Source: Oribacterium sp. P6A1 | GTDB lineage: Bacteria; Bacillota; Clostridia; Lachnospirales; Lachnospiraceae | Direction of reading: 5' to 3' | Length of the DNA stretch: 64,000 bases | Assembly: GCF_000702885.1 (NCBI RefSeq) | Contig: NZ_JNKO01000011.1 | Coordinates: 42,624-106,623, forward strand | Part shown: piece by piece, positions 1 to 8,515 of the stretch | How the letters are laid out: each line of letters starts with the position of its first letter | How positions within the stretch are numbered: position 1 is the first letter of the stretch | Position numbers and translations under genes: made by a program | The notes under the pieces: generated by a model | Database searches by the model: none | What the model was told of the DNA's origin: nothing | What the model saw: the letters and a program-made list of their open reading frames with translations, nothing else

Positions 1-1404
1 AATATTCTGACCGGATGGGATGTAGTAGTAATGAGTGGTGAACTCTACGGCAGAACCATCCTGAAGTGATGTAATGGTCTGGACTATGCCCTTTCCGTAA
101 GACTTTGTTCCCACGATGGTTGCACGGCCATAATCCTTGAGACAGCCTGAGAAAAGCTCTGCAGCAGAAGCGGAATTCTGATTCTGGAGCACAACTATAG
201 GGATGTCTATCTCGTGTCCGTCACCTGCATACCACTCCTGGCCCTTTCCGTTCTTGTCTCTGGTGTAGGCGAAAAGTGTCTTTCCCTGCTGGAATCCGCT
301 GTTTCCGTCTGTGTACTTTGTGAGATCATCGGGAAGGATGTAATCGAGAAGTGATGAAGCTACCTCGATATCACCACCGCCGTTTCCTCTTAAGTCAATG
401 ATGAGTGCTTTTATCTTTGCTGTTTCAACAAGTGTGTCCAGGGCCTGCTTTGCCTGTCTTTCCTCCACATCATAGAAATTGGCAAAGGACAGATAGCCTA
501 CCTCACTTGGGGAAAGTGATGAAGTCGTATCGGAGGTTTCGGAAGGAAGATCCTTAAAATCGATACCAATCTCGTCAAGGGTTCCGTAGCGGATACGGGG
601 AACCTCCACATTGCCTCTCGAAATGCGCATGGATATTTCCTGACCGTAACGCTTTACCACGCAGTTAAAGGTGGTGCCGTCCTCACCCTGAATCAGATTG
701 GGAAGCACATAGGAAATAGACATTCCGGAAATGTCTATTCCGTCAACTTTGTAAAGAACGTCTCCTACCTGAAGACCTGCCTCTTCTGCGGGGCTGCCCT
801 CATAGACCTTTGTTACAACGATTTCATTGGTGCCCTCAAGCTGCTGGACCATGGCTCCTATACCATGATAGGTCGATTGTTTGCTTGATTTGCTTTCACG
901 CATCTCTTCTGCGCTGTAGTAGTGGGCATAAGGGTCGTCGTCTGTCAGTGAAGCAAGCAGTCCCTTGTAAATATAGGTGGCTGCCTTGTCGGGATCCTCA
1001 GGGAAAAGGTAGTTCTGATCAAGGATACTCTGGAGCATACCAAGTTTCCTTGTGATGGCTGCCATATTGACGGAACTTTTGACCACACCGGCAGAACCGC
1101 CCGTTTCAGTTCCGGCATCAGCTCCTTCTGCTGCCAATGAATAGCCCTTGTCGCCTGTCTGAAGCTCCGATGCACTGGCCAGCGTCAGGGAAGCATTGCC
1201 CGCTCCGCGGTTGACCAGAAGATCGTTGAGGAAAGGCGGTATGCCGAAGAAGTACACATAAAAAGTGCTTCCTCCGATTATGAACATGACCGCAAGTCCC
1301 AAAAGGAAACCATAGACGAAGTCAAAGTTTCCGAAAAGTGGCTTCTTTTGTTTCTTTGTTGAATTTTCAGTTTCGTTTGTTTGATTTTTTTCTTCGTTTT
1401 GCAT
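1..1404 (-). CDS. ctpA: S41 family C-terminal processing protease, 3' end cut by window edge
   Basis: This is a membrane-anchored serine protease of the carboxyl-terminal processing (Tsp/CtpA) family, which degrades or trims exported proteins. I translated the minus strand from the ATG at 1402-1404; 468 codons are open and run off position 1. In order there is a short Lys/Asn/Glu-rich cytosolic end, one membrane segment (about residues 27-55, VYGFLLGLAVMFIIGG), a helical region, a PDZ domain (GSPAEEAGLQVGDVLYKVDG) and the S41 core. The core carries the predicted catalytic Ser in QNSASAAELF and the Lys in GTKSYGKGIVQ. A strong promoter lies directly against the start codon, so there is no room for a ribosome binding site at this ATG. 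It sits downstream of ftsEX and the M23 gene on the same strand but behind their terminator, so it is a separate unit. The family call is firm; the substrate is unknown. Confidence 0.93.
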   Translation of the reverse strand, partial: MQNEEKNQTNETENSTKKQKKPLFGNFDFVYGFLLGLAVMFIIGGSTFYVYFFGIPPFLNDLLVNRGAGNASLTLASASELQTGDKGYSLAAEGADAGTETGGSAGVVKSSVNMAAITRKLGMLQSILDQNYLFPEDPDKAATYIYKGLLASLTDDDPYAHYYSAEEMRESKSSKQSTYHGIGAMVQQLEGTNEIVVTKVYEGSPAEEAGLQVGDVLYKVDGIDISGMSISYVLPNLIQGEDGTTFNCVVKRYGQEISMRISRGNVEVPRIRYGTLDEIGIDFKDLPSETSDTTSSLSPSEVGYLSFANFYDVEERQAKQALDTLVETAKIKALIIDLRGNGGGDIEVASSLLDYILPDDLTKYTDGNSGFQQGKTLFAYTRDKNGKGQEWYAGDGHEIDIPIVVLQNQNSASAAELFSGCLKDYGRATIVGTKSYGKGIVQTITSLQDGSAVEFTTHYYYIPSGQNI

Positions 1405-1411
1405 ACAAACT

Positions 1412-1440
1412 ATTATAGGTTGCGTTTTACGTAATGCCAA
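1412..1440 (-). promoter_or_regulatory. Sigma-A promoter of the S41 protease gene
   Basis: On the minus strand TTGGCA (1435-1440) and a perfect TATAAT (1412-1417) are separated by 17 bp. Only 7 nt lie between the -10 box and the ATG, so initiation at the normal distance would fall on or next to the start codon. This gives a predicted leaderless mRNA. Confidence 0.8.
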
Positions 1441-1470
1441 ACAAAATTTTCATAAATCGTATAGTGTATG

Positions 1471-1507
1471 AAAAAAGAGAACCCTTCTTTAAAGGAAGGA
1501 TTCTCTT
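1471..1507 (-). terminator. Intrinsic terminator of the ftsE-ftsX-M23 operon
   Basis: Read on the minus strand, AAGAGAA and TTCTCTT arms enclose CCTTCC/GGAAGG-type pairing around TTTAAA. They are followed by a run of six T. It lies about 60 bp after the stop of the M23 gene. Confidence 0.85.
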
Positions 1508-1564
1508 ACGGATAATGCAGGAATACTGCCGGCTTATGAAAACTGCTGTCATGTCATCAGATAG

Positions 1565-2824
1565 TTACAGGTAGCTCTCAGGATCCACATATGAGCCGTT
1601 TTTTCTGATCCCGAAGTGAAGGTGCGGGCCTGTGGAGTACCCTGTTGATCCCACGGCGCCTATGGTATCACCCTGGGATACCTCATCACCTTCTGAAACA
1701 TTGAGACTGGACATATGCATATAGACGGTGTAGATTCCGCTGCCGTGACTTATCATGATGTAGTTGCCGGCGCTTGCGGAGTAGGTGGAAATGACGACCT
1801 TTCCTCCGGCAGCTGCTATGACCCTGGAGCCTGTCGGAGCTGCGATGTCAATGCCTTTGTGATAGGAGCTTGCACCCTCCGTCGGTGACTCCCGGGAGCC
1901 GAAACCGCTTGATATGGTACCGCTGGCTGGGCAAGGCCATTTGAACCCGCCGCTCATGGTTCGTTCCTTATATTCGGAACCGTTTTTCTCGGCCTTCTTT
2001 CTGGCTTCCTCCTCCTGACGGGCTATCTCACGCTCCATGGCTTCGATATTGGCCTCCTGGGCTTTGATGGCAGCCTTCAGATCATCAATGCTGTTCTGCT
2101 GCTCTTCGATTTCGTTTTCGGCACTGGCGATCTTTTTGCTGTATGCGGTGAGCTCTGCCGTTTTCTCATCGAGAAGAGCCTGTATGCTGTCCTGCTTTGC
2201 CTGAGCCTGTGTTCTCAGGTCTGTAAGCTGGGCGTTCTCAGCCTGGAGCTGGTTTTCTGTATCCTCCACCAGCTGTCTGGTCTCTTCGTATTCCGTCAGC
2301 TTTTCCCGGTCATAGCGGGTGATCCTCGATATGTACTCGGCCTTGTTCAGAAGATCGGACCAGCTCTTCGCATTCAGGATCATATCGATAAAGCTGGTGT
2401 CGCCTTTTTCGTACATGAACTTGATTCGGAGCTTCATGCTGGCGTACTGATCGGATGCCGTCTGGGTCGCCTTCGCGAGCTGTTCCTGGGTGAACTGGAT
2501 GTCCAGCTGCTTCTTCTCAATGGAATCATTGATGGATATAAGCTCGTTTGTGATCTCAGTCATGTTCTGATCCAGTGCTTTTACATAAGCGGCAGTGTCG
2601 GCCTTCAGCTCTTCAAGTTCCTCTATCTTTTTGTTGACCTTTTTCTGCTCCGCTGCCAATGCATCTATTTTTTCCTTGCTGTCACTTATTATCTGCTTTG
2701 AATCCTTTATGGACTGCTGCTCTTTCTCTGCCGCTGAAACAGGCAGGGATGCACAGATAAGGGACAGGATGGTTATTACAGATAGTAATTTGAGTTTTTT
2801 GATTCCCGATATTTTCATAAGCAT
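1565..2824 (-). CDS. Secreted coiled-coil M23 (LytM) murein hydrolase, FtsEX partner
   Basis: This is a peptidoglycan hydrolase or hydrolase activator of the EnvC/PcsB-like type, working outside the membrane under control of FtsEX. There is a signal peptide (residues 1-31, ending PVSAAE), a long coiled coil (about 35-285, rich in E, K, Q and A), and a C-terminal M23 domain (about 305-419). The M23 domain keeps the zinc-site residues HKGIDIAAP and HLHFG, so it looks catalytically competent, unlike EnvC itself, which has lost such residues. The start abuts the ftsX stop (TAAATG), which suggests coupled translation. A second ATG two codons later is equally possible, and no strong ribosome binding site decides between them. 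The ftsE-ftsX-hydrolase gene order is a well-known cell-separation module. PcsB has a CHAP domain instead, so this is the M23 version. Confidence 0.9.
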   Translation of the reverse strand: MLMKISGIKKLKLLSVITILSLICASLPVSAAEKEQQSIKDSKQIISDSKEKIDALAAEQKKVNKKIEELEELKADTAAYVKALDQNMTEITNELISINDSIEKKQLDIQFTQEQLAKATQTASDQYASMKLRIKFMYEKGDTSFIDMILNAKSWSDLLNKAEYISRITRYDREKLTEYEETRQLVEDTENQLQAENAQLTDLRTQAQAKQDSIQALLDEKTAELTAYSKKIASAENEIEEQQNSIDDLKAAIKAQEANIEAMEREIARQEEEARKKAEKNGSEYKERTMSGGFKWPCPASGTISSGFGSRESPTEGASSYHKGIDIAAPTGSRVIAAAGGKVVISTYSASAGNYIMISHGSGIYTVYMHMSSLNVSEGDEVSQGDTIGAVGSTGYSTGPHLHFGIRKNGSYVDPESYL

Positions 2825-3733
2825 TTACACTCTTAGAGATTTCCTGATGGTAAAGAAGGATACTACAAAGCCGACTCCTACACCGAGGCCCATTGCTGCT
2901 GCCATCATTTCCGGGAAGATGGTTCCGATGGGAATAGGTGCAAAGAGGGTGCTTATACCGAGGAAGTGATCATTAACATAGGTCACTGCCTTGCCGTATA
3001 TAAGATATATGCCTATGAGCGGGATGACTGCTCCTGCAAATCCAAGGACTACACCTTCAACAAGGAAAGGAAGGCGTATCATGAAATTGGTGGCACCTAT
3101 CATTTTCATTATCTCATTTTCCTTGCGCCTGAACTGGGCCGCTACGGAAATGGTATTGGAAATAAGGAAAACAGAAACAGCAAGAAGGACTCCGATTATG
3201 ACGGCGCTCAGTGATGAGATGAGTCGTTCCAGGGAACTGAGACCTTCTATCGCTGCGCTTGAGTAATTTATCTGCCTGACTATTGAAAAGCTGTAGAGCC
3301 AGTCCACTATACTCTGCTGATCTTCTATGTTGTTAAGGAATATTTCATAGCTTTGGGAGCCTGCAAGGGGGTTATCCTCTGCAAAGGCCTGAGCCATCAA
3401 CTCGTTGTTGTGAAAATAATCTGTCTTGAATTCACTCCACGCGTCTTCCGCTGAGGTATAGTCTGCACTTTTGATCTCTTCTCTTTTTTCTATTTCCTGC
3501 CCCAGTTCCTTTACCTGTTCTTCTGTTGCATCATCATTGAAAAAAACAGTGATGCCTACAGTGGTCTCTGCTGTTTTTGCCATGTTCTGGACGTTGGTCA
3601 GAATGGCAAAGAAAAGGCAGAAAAGAAAGATACAGGCTGAAATGGTAGCGGTGGAAGCTGCCGAAAAAAGCTTATTATGGAAAAGGTTTTTGAAACCTGA
3701 GCGTATACAGTAGCTCCATGCATTTGCCTTCAT
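2825..3733 (-). CDS. ftsX: Cell division ABC transporter permease FtsX
   Basis: FtsX is the membrane half of the FtsEX complex, which transmits ATP hydrolysis in the cytosol to a peptidoglycan hydrolase outside. The 302-residue protein has the family layout. There is a cytosolic start, TM1 (about 20-45), an extracellular domain (about 46-165, the hydrolase contact region), then three C-terminal membrane segments from about residue 170 including the FtsX/MacB core. The length matches Gram-positive FtsX. The ATG overlaps the ftsE stop (ATGA) and has an AGGAGG site upstream inside ftsE. The downstream M23 gene starts immediately after the stop, so all three should be one transcript. Confidence 0.95.
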   Translation of the reverse strand: MKANAWSYCIRSGFKNLFHNKLFSAASTATISACIFLFCLFFAILTNVQNMAKTAETTVGITVFFNDDATEEQVKELGQEIEKREEIKSADYTSAEDAWSEFKTDYFHNNELMAQAFAEDNPLAGSQSYEIFLNNIEDQQSIVDWLYSFSIVRQINYSSAAIEGLSSLERLISSLSAVIIGVLLAVSVFLISNTISVAAQFRRKENEIMKMIGATNFMIRLPFLVEGVVLGFAGAVIPLIGIYLIYGKAVTYVNDHFLGISTLFAPIPIGTIFPEMMAAAMGLGVGVGFVVSFFTIRKSLRV

Positions 3734-4794
3734 CGTATTGTACCCTCCTTTCCTGATTTATGGTGTGGGCGATGAGAGCCCTTCAGACCGCGGGAAGTTT
3801 TTCCGGTATCGGAAGTGGTATCGTCACCGGTTTCGGTACTTGTGCCGGTATAGACATTGGCATCGGAAACAGCCCCGGTATTTACTGCTTCAGCAGATAT
3901 TTCAACTGTGTCGTGTTTGCTGAGAATATCTGAATCATTTATATCTTCCTTTGATTTGATCCGGATTTTTTCATCGGCAGGGCTGTCTTCAAATTCGTCA
4001 TCCAGCCAATCCTCTTCATTTTGCTCTTCGTTTTGATCGTCCTTCCGGTCTTCGTCCCAGTCTTCAACCCAGTCGTCAGTCCAGTCTGTTTTTTCTTCCG
4101 TTTCAAAAGTGTCTTTGGAAGTATCCGGTCCTGAAATCCGGTCTGAAATAATCTGGCCCATGGACATGGAAACAGTTCGTTTATTCATTCGCTCCACCAT
4201 GGCTTTATCGTGAGTGATGATGATAACTGTGGTACCCTGACTGTTGATACGAAGAAGAAGCTTCATGATTTCTTCCGCATTTTCGTGATCCAGATTTCCC
4301 GTGGGTTCATCCGCTATCAGAATCTCCGGACGATTGACCAGGGCTCTTGCAATGGCTGTACGCTGCTGTTCTCCGCCGCTGAGCTGCCGCGGGTATGAAT
4401 CAGCCTTGGCACTGAGTCCTGTAAGACTGAGGATTTTTGTTACATTCTCGAAAATCTCATCATCCGGCTTTCCGATGATCAATTGTGCAAATGCTATATT
4501 CTCGTATACAGTCCTGTCCTCCAGCAGTCTGAAATCCTGAAATACAACCCCGAGACGTCTTCTGTAGGCCGGCACCTGACTTCGTTTCAGCTTTTGGAGG
4601 TCTGTGTCGTTGACTACTATGCTTCCACGGTCTGCATCAAGTTCCTTCGTGAGAAGGCGTACCAGTGTGGATTTGCCGGAACCGCTTTTTCCGACAATAA
4701 AACAGAACTCTCCATCTCTGATGGAGAGATTTATATTACGGAGTGCATGGACTCCGGTGCGATATGTCTTTGAGACATCTTTAAGTTCTATCAT
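3730..4794 (-). CDS. ftsE: Cell division ATP-binding protein FtsE with acidic C-terminal extension
   Basis: FtsE is the ATPase of the FtsEX complex. The N-terminal ~218 residues form a standard ABC domain: Walker [10 protein letters not shown] at 35-43, Q-loop VFQDF, signature LSGGEQQ and Walker [13 protein letters not shown]. Typical FtsE proteins stop at about 225-230 residues. This one continues for about 135 more residues that are very rich in Asp, Glu and Trp ([21 protein letters not shown]), then Ser/Thr-rich, ending in a short basic tail. The tail looks disordered and could bind a division or wall partner. It continues in frame into the ftsX overlap, so it is not a read-through error. 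The ribosome binding site is weak (GAAAG). Confidence 0.93.
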   Translation of the reverse strand: MIELKDVSKTYRTGVHALRNINLSIRDGEFCFIVGKSGSGKSTLVRLLTKELDADRGSIVVNDTDLQKLKRSQVPAYRRRLGVVFQDFRLLEDRTVYENIAFAQLIIGKPDDEIFENVTKILSLTGLSAKADSYPRQLSGGEQQRTAIARALVNRPEILIADEPTGNLDHENAEEIMKLLLRINSQGTTVIIITHDKAMVERMNKRTVSMSMGQIISDRISGPDTSKDTFETEEKTDWTDDWVEDWDEDRKDDQNEEQNEEDWLDDEFEDSPADEKIRIKSKEDINDSDILSKHDTVEISAEAVNTGAVSDANVYTGTSTETGDDTTSDTGKTSRGLKGSHRPHHKSGKEGTIR

Positions 4795-4827
4795 ATATGA
4801 ATTCTTTCGTTAAATTGAAATTTGTAT

Positions 4828-4990
4828 GTGTATAAAGCCATACGGATTGCTTCGTTGCTCTGCGACAACAGAAATCTCGAATCCACGCTATCGCGTTGCT
4901 TCTCGATTTCTGTTGTCGTATCAGATGCATATTCATCCATACAAGCGAGCTTGCATGGATGAATACGCGCCTGATACCGGACTTATACAC
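4828..4990. repeat. Nested inverted-repeat element between cdaR terminator and ftsE
   Basis: The outer arms GTGTATAA (4828-4835) and TTATACAC (4983-4990) enclose two independent stem-loops. The first pairs 13 perfect bases at 4863-4875 with 4906-4918. The second pairs 4931-4940 with 4955-4964 (ATTCATCCAT/ATGGATGAAT) and continues with CAAGC/GCTTG around a GA loop. The layout suggests a three-way junction in RNA or a cruciform in DNA. It has no T-run, so it is not a terminator. Parts of its right half recur near 33103-33160. Confidence 0.7.
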
Positions 4991-4996
4991 TAATGA

Positions 4997-5041
4997 TATA
5001 AAAAAGCCGGTTAAGGTGTAAACACCAATAACCGACTTTTA
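4997..5041 (-). terminator. Intrinsic terminator of the CdaR-like regulator gene
   Basis: On the minus strand a long stem (AAAGTCGGTTA with TAACCGGCTTT, plus an inner GGTGT/ACACC) is followed by TTTTTTAT. It starts about 28 bp after the stop codon at 5070. Confidence 0.85.
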
Positions 5042-5069
5042 TATTTCAATTATCTTAATAATGCGAGGA

Positions 5070-6161
5070 TCAATAATCGATGGACTCCATATACTTCATA
5101 TACTTCACTACCATAAGGGCGATCTTGAAGGTTATGGCGTCATCAAATACTCTCAGATCGAGACCGGTGGATCTCTGAAGCTTATCCAGTCTGTAAACAA
5201 GAGTGTTTCTGTGGATGTAGAGCTGTCTTGAAGTCTCGGATACGTTAAGGTTGTTTTCAAAGAACTTGTTAATGGTTGTAAGTGTTTCCTCATCGAACTC
5301 ATCAGGAGAAATGGTTGTGAAGATCTCCTTGATAAACATCTTGCAAAGAGGAAGGGGAAGCTGATAAATCAGACGTCCGATACCGAGACGGTTGTATGCG
5401 ATGATGTTTCTGTCCTCGTAGAAGATCTTTCCTACTTCGAGGGCCATCTTTGCCTCCTTGTAAGACTTGGAAACGTCCTTGATCTCGTTTACAACTGTTC
5501 CGAAGCTTACCCGTGCGTGGATCATGGCCTCTGTCTCCAGCATATCCAGGATGGTCTCACCGACATGGTAAAGCTCCTCTGCTGACTCGTTTGGCTTAAC
5601 TTCCTTAACTACGATAACATTCTTCTCATCGACAGCTGTAACGAAATCCTTTGTCTTTGTTGCAAAAAGTGTCTTAAGTGCATCCAAAGCACCTGAATCG
5701 TTAGAGCCCTTATCTGTTTCGATGATGTAAACAACACGCTTTACGCCAATGTCTATATGAAGCTTCTTTGCGCGATTGTAGATATCTACAAGAAGCAGAT
5801 TGTCGAGAAGAAGGTTCTTGATGAAATTATCCTTATCGAACTTCTCTTTGTAAGCTACGAGAAGAGTCTGGATCTGGAAGGATGCAAGCTTTCCTACCAT
5901 GTAAACATCATCGGTGTCGCCCTTTGCTATAAGAACGTACTCAAGCTGATGCTCATCGAAAATCTTGAAAAACTGATATCCGCCTACTGCCTGGCTGTCT
6001 GCCTGGGAATCTGCAAAGGAGGATACCATAGACTCTGTGTACTGCTCATCTGAAAAAGTAGAAGAAAGAATCTTGCCGTCGATATCAGCGATAGCAATAT
6101 CAACTCTTGTAATACCTTTCAGTGAGTCAATGGTGCTCTGTAAAACCTGATTTGAAATCAT
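5070..6161 (-). CDS. CdaR/PucR-type transcriptional regulator
   Basis: This is a cytosolic DNA-binding regulator of the CdaR/PucR group. The N-terminal part (about 1-120) looks like a small-ligand sensor domain. The middle (about 130-270) resembles the GGDEF-like fold common in this group without catalytic motifs. The last ~60 residues carry the PucR-type helix-turn-helix (NVSETSRQLYIHRNTLVYRLDKL). No membrane segment is seen. It is transcribed alone, with its own promoter and terminator, immediately downstream of the sugar ABC ATPase gene on the same strand. A role in sensing carbon-source status or controlling sugar-import energisation is a guess from that position. The ligand is unknown. 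The start has AGGAGAACAT just upstream. Confidence 0.8.
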   Translation of the reverse strand: MISNQVLQSTIDSLKGITRVDIAIADIDGKILSSTFSDEQYTESMVSSFADSQADSQAVGGYQFFKIFDEHQLEYVLIAKGDTDDVYMVGKLASFQIQTLLVAYKEKFDKDNFIKNLLLDNLLLVDIYNRAKKLHIDIGVKRVVYIIETDKGSNDSGALDALKTLFATKTKDFVTAVDEKNVIVVKEVKPNESAEELYHVGETILDMLETEAMIHARVSFGTVVNEIKDVSKSYKEAKMALEVGKIFYEDRNIIAYNRLGIGRLIYQLPLPLCKMFIKEIFTTISPDEFDEETLTTINKFFENNLNVSETSRQLYIHRNTLVYRLDKLQRSTGLDLRVFDDAITFKIALMVVKYMKYMESIDY

Positions 6162-6220
6162 ATGTTCTCCTATCTTAACGGAAAAAAGAAAAATGTCCGC
6201 TGTTACCCATAATTAATTGT

Positions 6221-6249
6221 ATTTTACTAAAATCAACATTTAAGTTCAA
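6221..6249 (-). promoter_or_regulatory. Promoter of the CdaR-like regulator gene
   Basis: TTGAAC (6244-6249) and TAAAAT (6221-6226) are spaced 17 bp on the minus strand. They lie about 60 bp upstream of the start codon. Confidence 0.65.
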
Positions 6250-6367
6250 GGTTTCTTTATAGAATAGAATAATTGACAAAAAGATTCAAGTAACAATCTG
6301 CTTTTTGTTAAAGACAAATTGCCTATTCTGTTATTCGGCAGTATGAGAGGTTTTAATAACAAATTGC

Positions 6368-6422
6368 AAAAAGCTCTTGGGGACTTTAGGGATGAGTTCT
6401 CGTACAACCCGCAGAGCTTTTT
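6368..6422 (-). terminator. Second stem-loop downstream of the sugar ABC ATPase gene
   Basis: Ten-base perfect arms AAAAAGCTCT (6368-6377) and AGAGCTTTTT (6413-6422) flank a 35-nt loop with GGG/CCC pairing. It follows the first terminator at 6425-6459 and may be a backup terminator, with the T-run forming part of its own stem. Confidence 0.45.
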
Positions 6423-6424
6423 AC

Positions 6425-6459
6425 ATAAAAAGATCCGAAGCACTTTCTGCTCCGGATCT
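6425..6459 (-). terminator. Intrinsic terminator of the sugar ABC ATPase gene
   Basis: On the minus strand AGATCCGGAGCA and TGCTTCGGATCT form a stem with loop GAAAG, followed by TTTTTATG. It starts about 10 bp after the stop codon. Confidence 0.88.
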
Positions 6460-6468
6460 CTGAAAATC

Positions 6469-7581
6469 TTAGTTTGTGATGGTCTTCTCTGTCTCTTTGT
6501 CGAAGACGTGGATCTTTGACTCGTCGATGGCGAATGTAACATTGGAACCTGTACGGGCAGCTGTCTTAGGATTAACTCTTGCAACCCATGAAGCATCTCC
6601 GAGATCGAAGTAAAGAAGTGTCTCAGCGCCGAGCATCTCGTAAACCTTGATCTCTGCCTGAAGTGTCTGCTTTGGATGAGCTGCTACGAAATCAGCCTCA
6701 TCGTGAAGGTGCTCAGGTCTGATACCGAGAGTAACGGTCTTGCCTACATATCCGCCTTCCTTAAGCTTGGCAGCCTTCTCCTTGCTGAGGGCGATGGTGT
6801 GACCTGCGAATGTAAGTGTTACGTCGCCGTCCTTCTCAGCACACTCTGCATCGATCATGTTCATCTGAGGTGAACCGATGAATCCTGCAACGAACTTGTT
6901 GCAAGGTGTATCGTAAAGGTTCTCAGGTGAATCAACCTGCTGGATGATACCATCCTTGAGAACAACGATTCTTGTTCCGAGTGTCATAGCCTCTGTCTGA
7001 TCGTGAGTAACGTAGATGATAGTTGTCTCAAGAGACTTATGAAGCTTTGCGATCTCTACACGCATCTGAGCTCTCAGCTTTGCATCGAGGTTTGAAAGAG
7101 GCTCGTCCATAAGGAATACCTTAGGTCTTCTTACGATTGCACGTCCCATAGCAACACGCTGTCTCTGTCCACCTGAAAGAGCCTTTGGCTTTCTGTCAAG
7201 AAGGTGCTCAAGGTCAAGGATTCTTGCTGCCTCATGTACCTTCTGATCGATCTCATCCTTAGGAACCTTACGAAGCTTAAGACCGAATGCCATGTTATCG
7301 TAAACTGTCATATGAGGATACAGAGCGTAGTTCTGGAATACCATCGCGATGTCTCTGTCCTTAGGTTCTACATCGTTCATTCTCTTTCCGTCAATCATGA
7401 GATCACCGCTTGAGATATCCTCAAGACCTGCGATCATACGGAGAGTTGTGGACTTACCACATCCTGATGGTCCTACGAAAATGATAAACTCCTGATCCTT
7501 TACATCAAGATTGAACTCCTTAACGGCAACGAATCCGTTAGGATACTTCTTTGTGACGTCTTTAAGAACTACACTTGCCAT
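6469..7581 (-). CDS. ugpC: Sugar ABC transporter ATP-binding protein, UgpC/MsmX type
   Basis: This ATPase energises carbohydrate uptake transporters of the CUT1 family. Its 370 residues match the family: Walker A GPSGCGKST (37-45), signature LSGGQRQR, Walker B VFLMDEPLSNLDAKLR, and a C-terminal OB/TOBE regulatory domain (about 240-370). No permease or substrate-binding gene is adjacent. This fits a stand-alone multitask ATPase like Bacillus MsmX, which serves several importers encoded elsewhere. The start has AGGAGACATACAATT before the ATG. The gene ends in a strong terminator, so it is monocistronic. The exact sugars cannot be read from the sequence. Confidence 0.93.
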   Translation of the reverse strand: MASVVLKDVTKKYPNGFVAVKEFNLDVKDQEFIIFVGPSGCGKSTTLRMIAGLEDISSGDLMIDGKRMNDVEPKDRDIAMVFQNYALYPHMTVYDNMAFGLKLRKVPKDEIDQKVHEAARILDLEHLLDRKPKALSGGQRQRVAMGRAIVRRPKVFLMDEPLSNLDAKLRAQMRVEIAKLHKSLETTIIYVTHDQTEAMTLGTRIVVLKDGIIQQVDSPENLYDTPCNKFVAGFIGSPQMNMIDAECAEKDGDVTLTFAGHTIALSKEKAAKLKEGGYVGKTVTLGIRPEHLHDEADFVAAHPKQTLQAEIKVYEMLGAETLLYFDLGDASWVARVNPKTAARTGSNVTFAIDESKIHVFDKETEKTITN

Positions 7582-7750
7582 AATTGTATGTCTCCTTATC
7601 AGCTATACATCTAGTACTATTTGCGGTTTTTATCTCCGCTGTTTCGAACTATCCGTATAATACTCTAATAGATTTTCAATCTCTACGGCATTGCTAGCCA
7701 AAAAGGTACGTCAAATTTTAGACAAAGTGTCAGTGGGAAAACCGGTTTTG

Positions 7751-8401
7751 TTAATAAAGACAAAAAATCGAAGTTTTTGTAATCTTAATCTTCCCTTCTT
7801 TCAGCAATTTGCCTACGGCACGCTTAAATGCGGCCTTTGACATGCCGAAATCCCGCTGAATTTCGTCAGGTTGTACAGTTTTGTCCGTGTATGGTACATG
7901 TCCATCGAACTTTTCTTTCAGAATGGCAAGTACGTCATCGGCATTTTGCTCATAAAAATAGGTCTTGATTTTGTCATTTTTAATAACGGTAGCGTCTTCG
8001 TGCTTTCTTGTGTACATGGTAGCGGCAAGACGCTGGGAGTGATCCACATAAAGATAAACCTCTATGGTGTCACCTTTCTTTATGTCGTAGCGCATTTCGT
8101 GATATGGAAGAAGGACGTCTCTCTCCAGTCCGATATCAACAAATGCACCGATGTTGGTAACATCCTTTACCATCACCTTAGCAATCTCCCCCACTGACAT
8201 GAGTGGTTTTTTGGTGGTTGCTATAAGACGGTCACGGGAATCCTTATATACGAAAACCTCGATCTCGTCTCCTGTGCTCTTTCCGTTTGGAACCTGCTTT
8301 TTTGGAAGGAGTACGGATGCGCCCTCCTCATCCTGCAGATAAACACCGAAATCCTTCTCGCGTGCTATCTTGAGTGTCTGTATCTTTCCTAATTCGATCA
8401 T
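7751..8401 (-). CDS. CvfB-like S1 RNA-binding protein
   Basis: This is a cytosolic protein related to CvfB (conserved virulence factor B). It has S1-like OB folds followed by a C-terminal winged-helix domain (about 150-216, ending in a basic helix GKLLKEGKIKIT). The first S1-like unit covers about residues 1-65 and a second (VKDVTNIGAFVDIGL, typical S1 wording) about 68-130. At 216 residues it is shorter than staphylococcal CvfB (about 300), so one S1 unit appears to be missing. CvfB proteins bind RNA and influence virulence or stress genes post-transcriptionally; the role here is unknown. The start has AAAGGA upstream. It follows the thioesterase gene by 114 bp with no clear terminator, so co-transcription is possible. 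Confidence 0.8.
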   Translation of the reverse strand: MIELGKIQTLKIAREKDFGVYLQDEEGASVLLPKKQVPNGKSTGDEIEVFVYKDSRDRLIATTKKPLMSVGEIAKVMVKDVTNIGAFVDIGLERDVLLPYHEMRYDIKKGDTIEVYLYVDHSQRLAATMYTRKHEDATVIKNDKIKTYFYEQNADDVLAILKEKFDGHVPYTDKTVQPDEIQRDFGMSKAAFKRAVGKLLKEGKIKITKTSIFCLY

Positions 8402-8515
8402 TTGAATTCCTTTCTATGTTTTCGTCAGATTTTCAGATCTGACCGGTACTGTTCAAAAAAGTGATAAAACTCATCTTCTGTATGGATACTTCCGACGATT
8501 TATTTTGGTTCTGAC

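Noticed and set aside
6246..6596. 116-codon minus-strand ORF over the end of the sugar ABC ATPase gene
   Set aside because: It overlaps the real gene end and its two terminators, has no ribosome binding site, and has low-complexity composition.
6469..7581. Complete sugar ABC importer beside the ATPase gene
   Set aside because: No permease or substrate-binding gene is adjacent, so the ATPase is treated as a stand-alone subunit.
7738..7749. AAAACCGGTTTT palindrome after the CvfB gene
   Set aside because: Too short and without a T-run or loop to call a terminator; no regulatory context.
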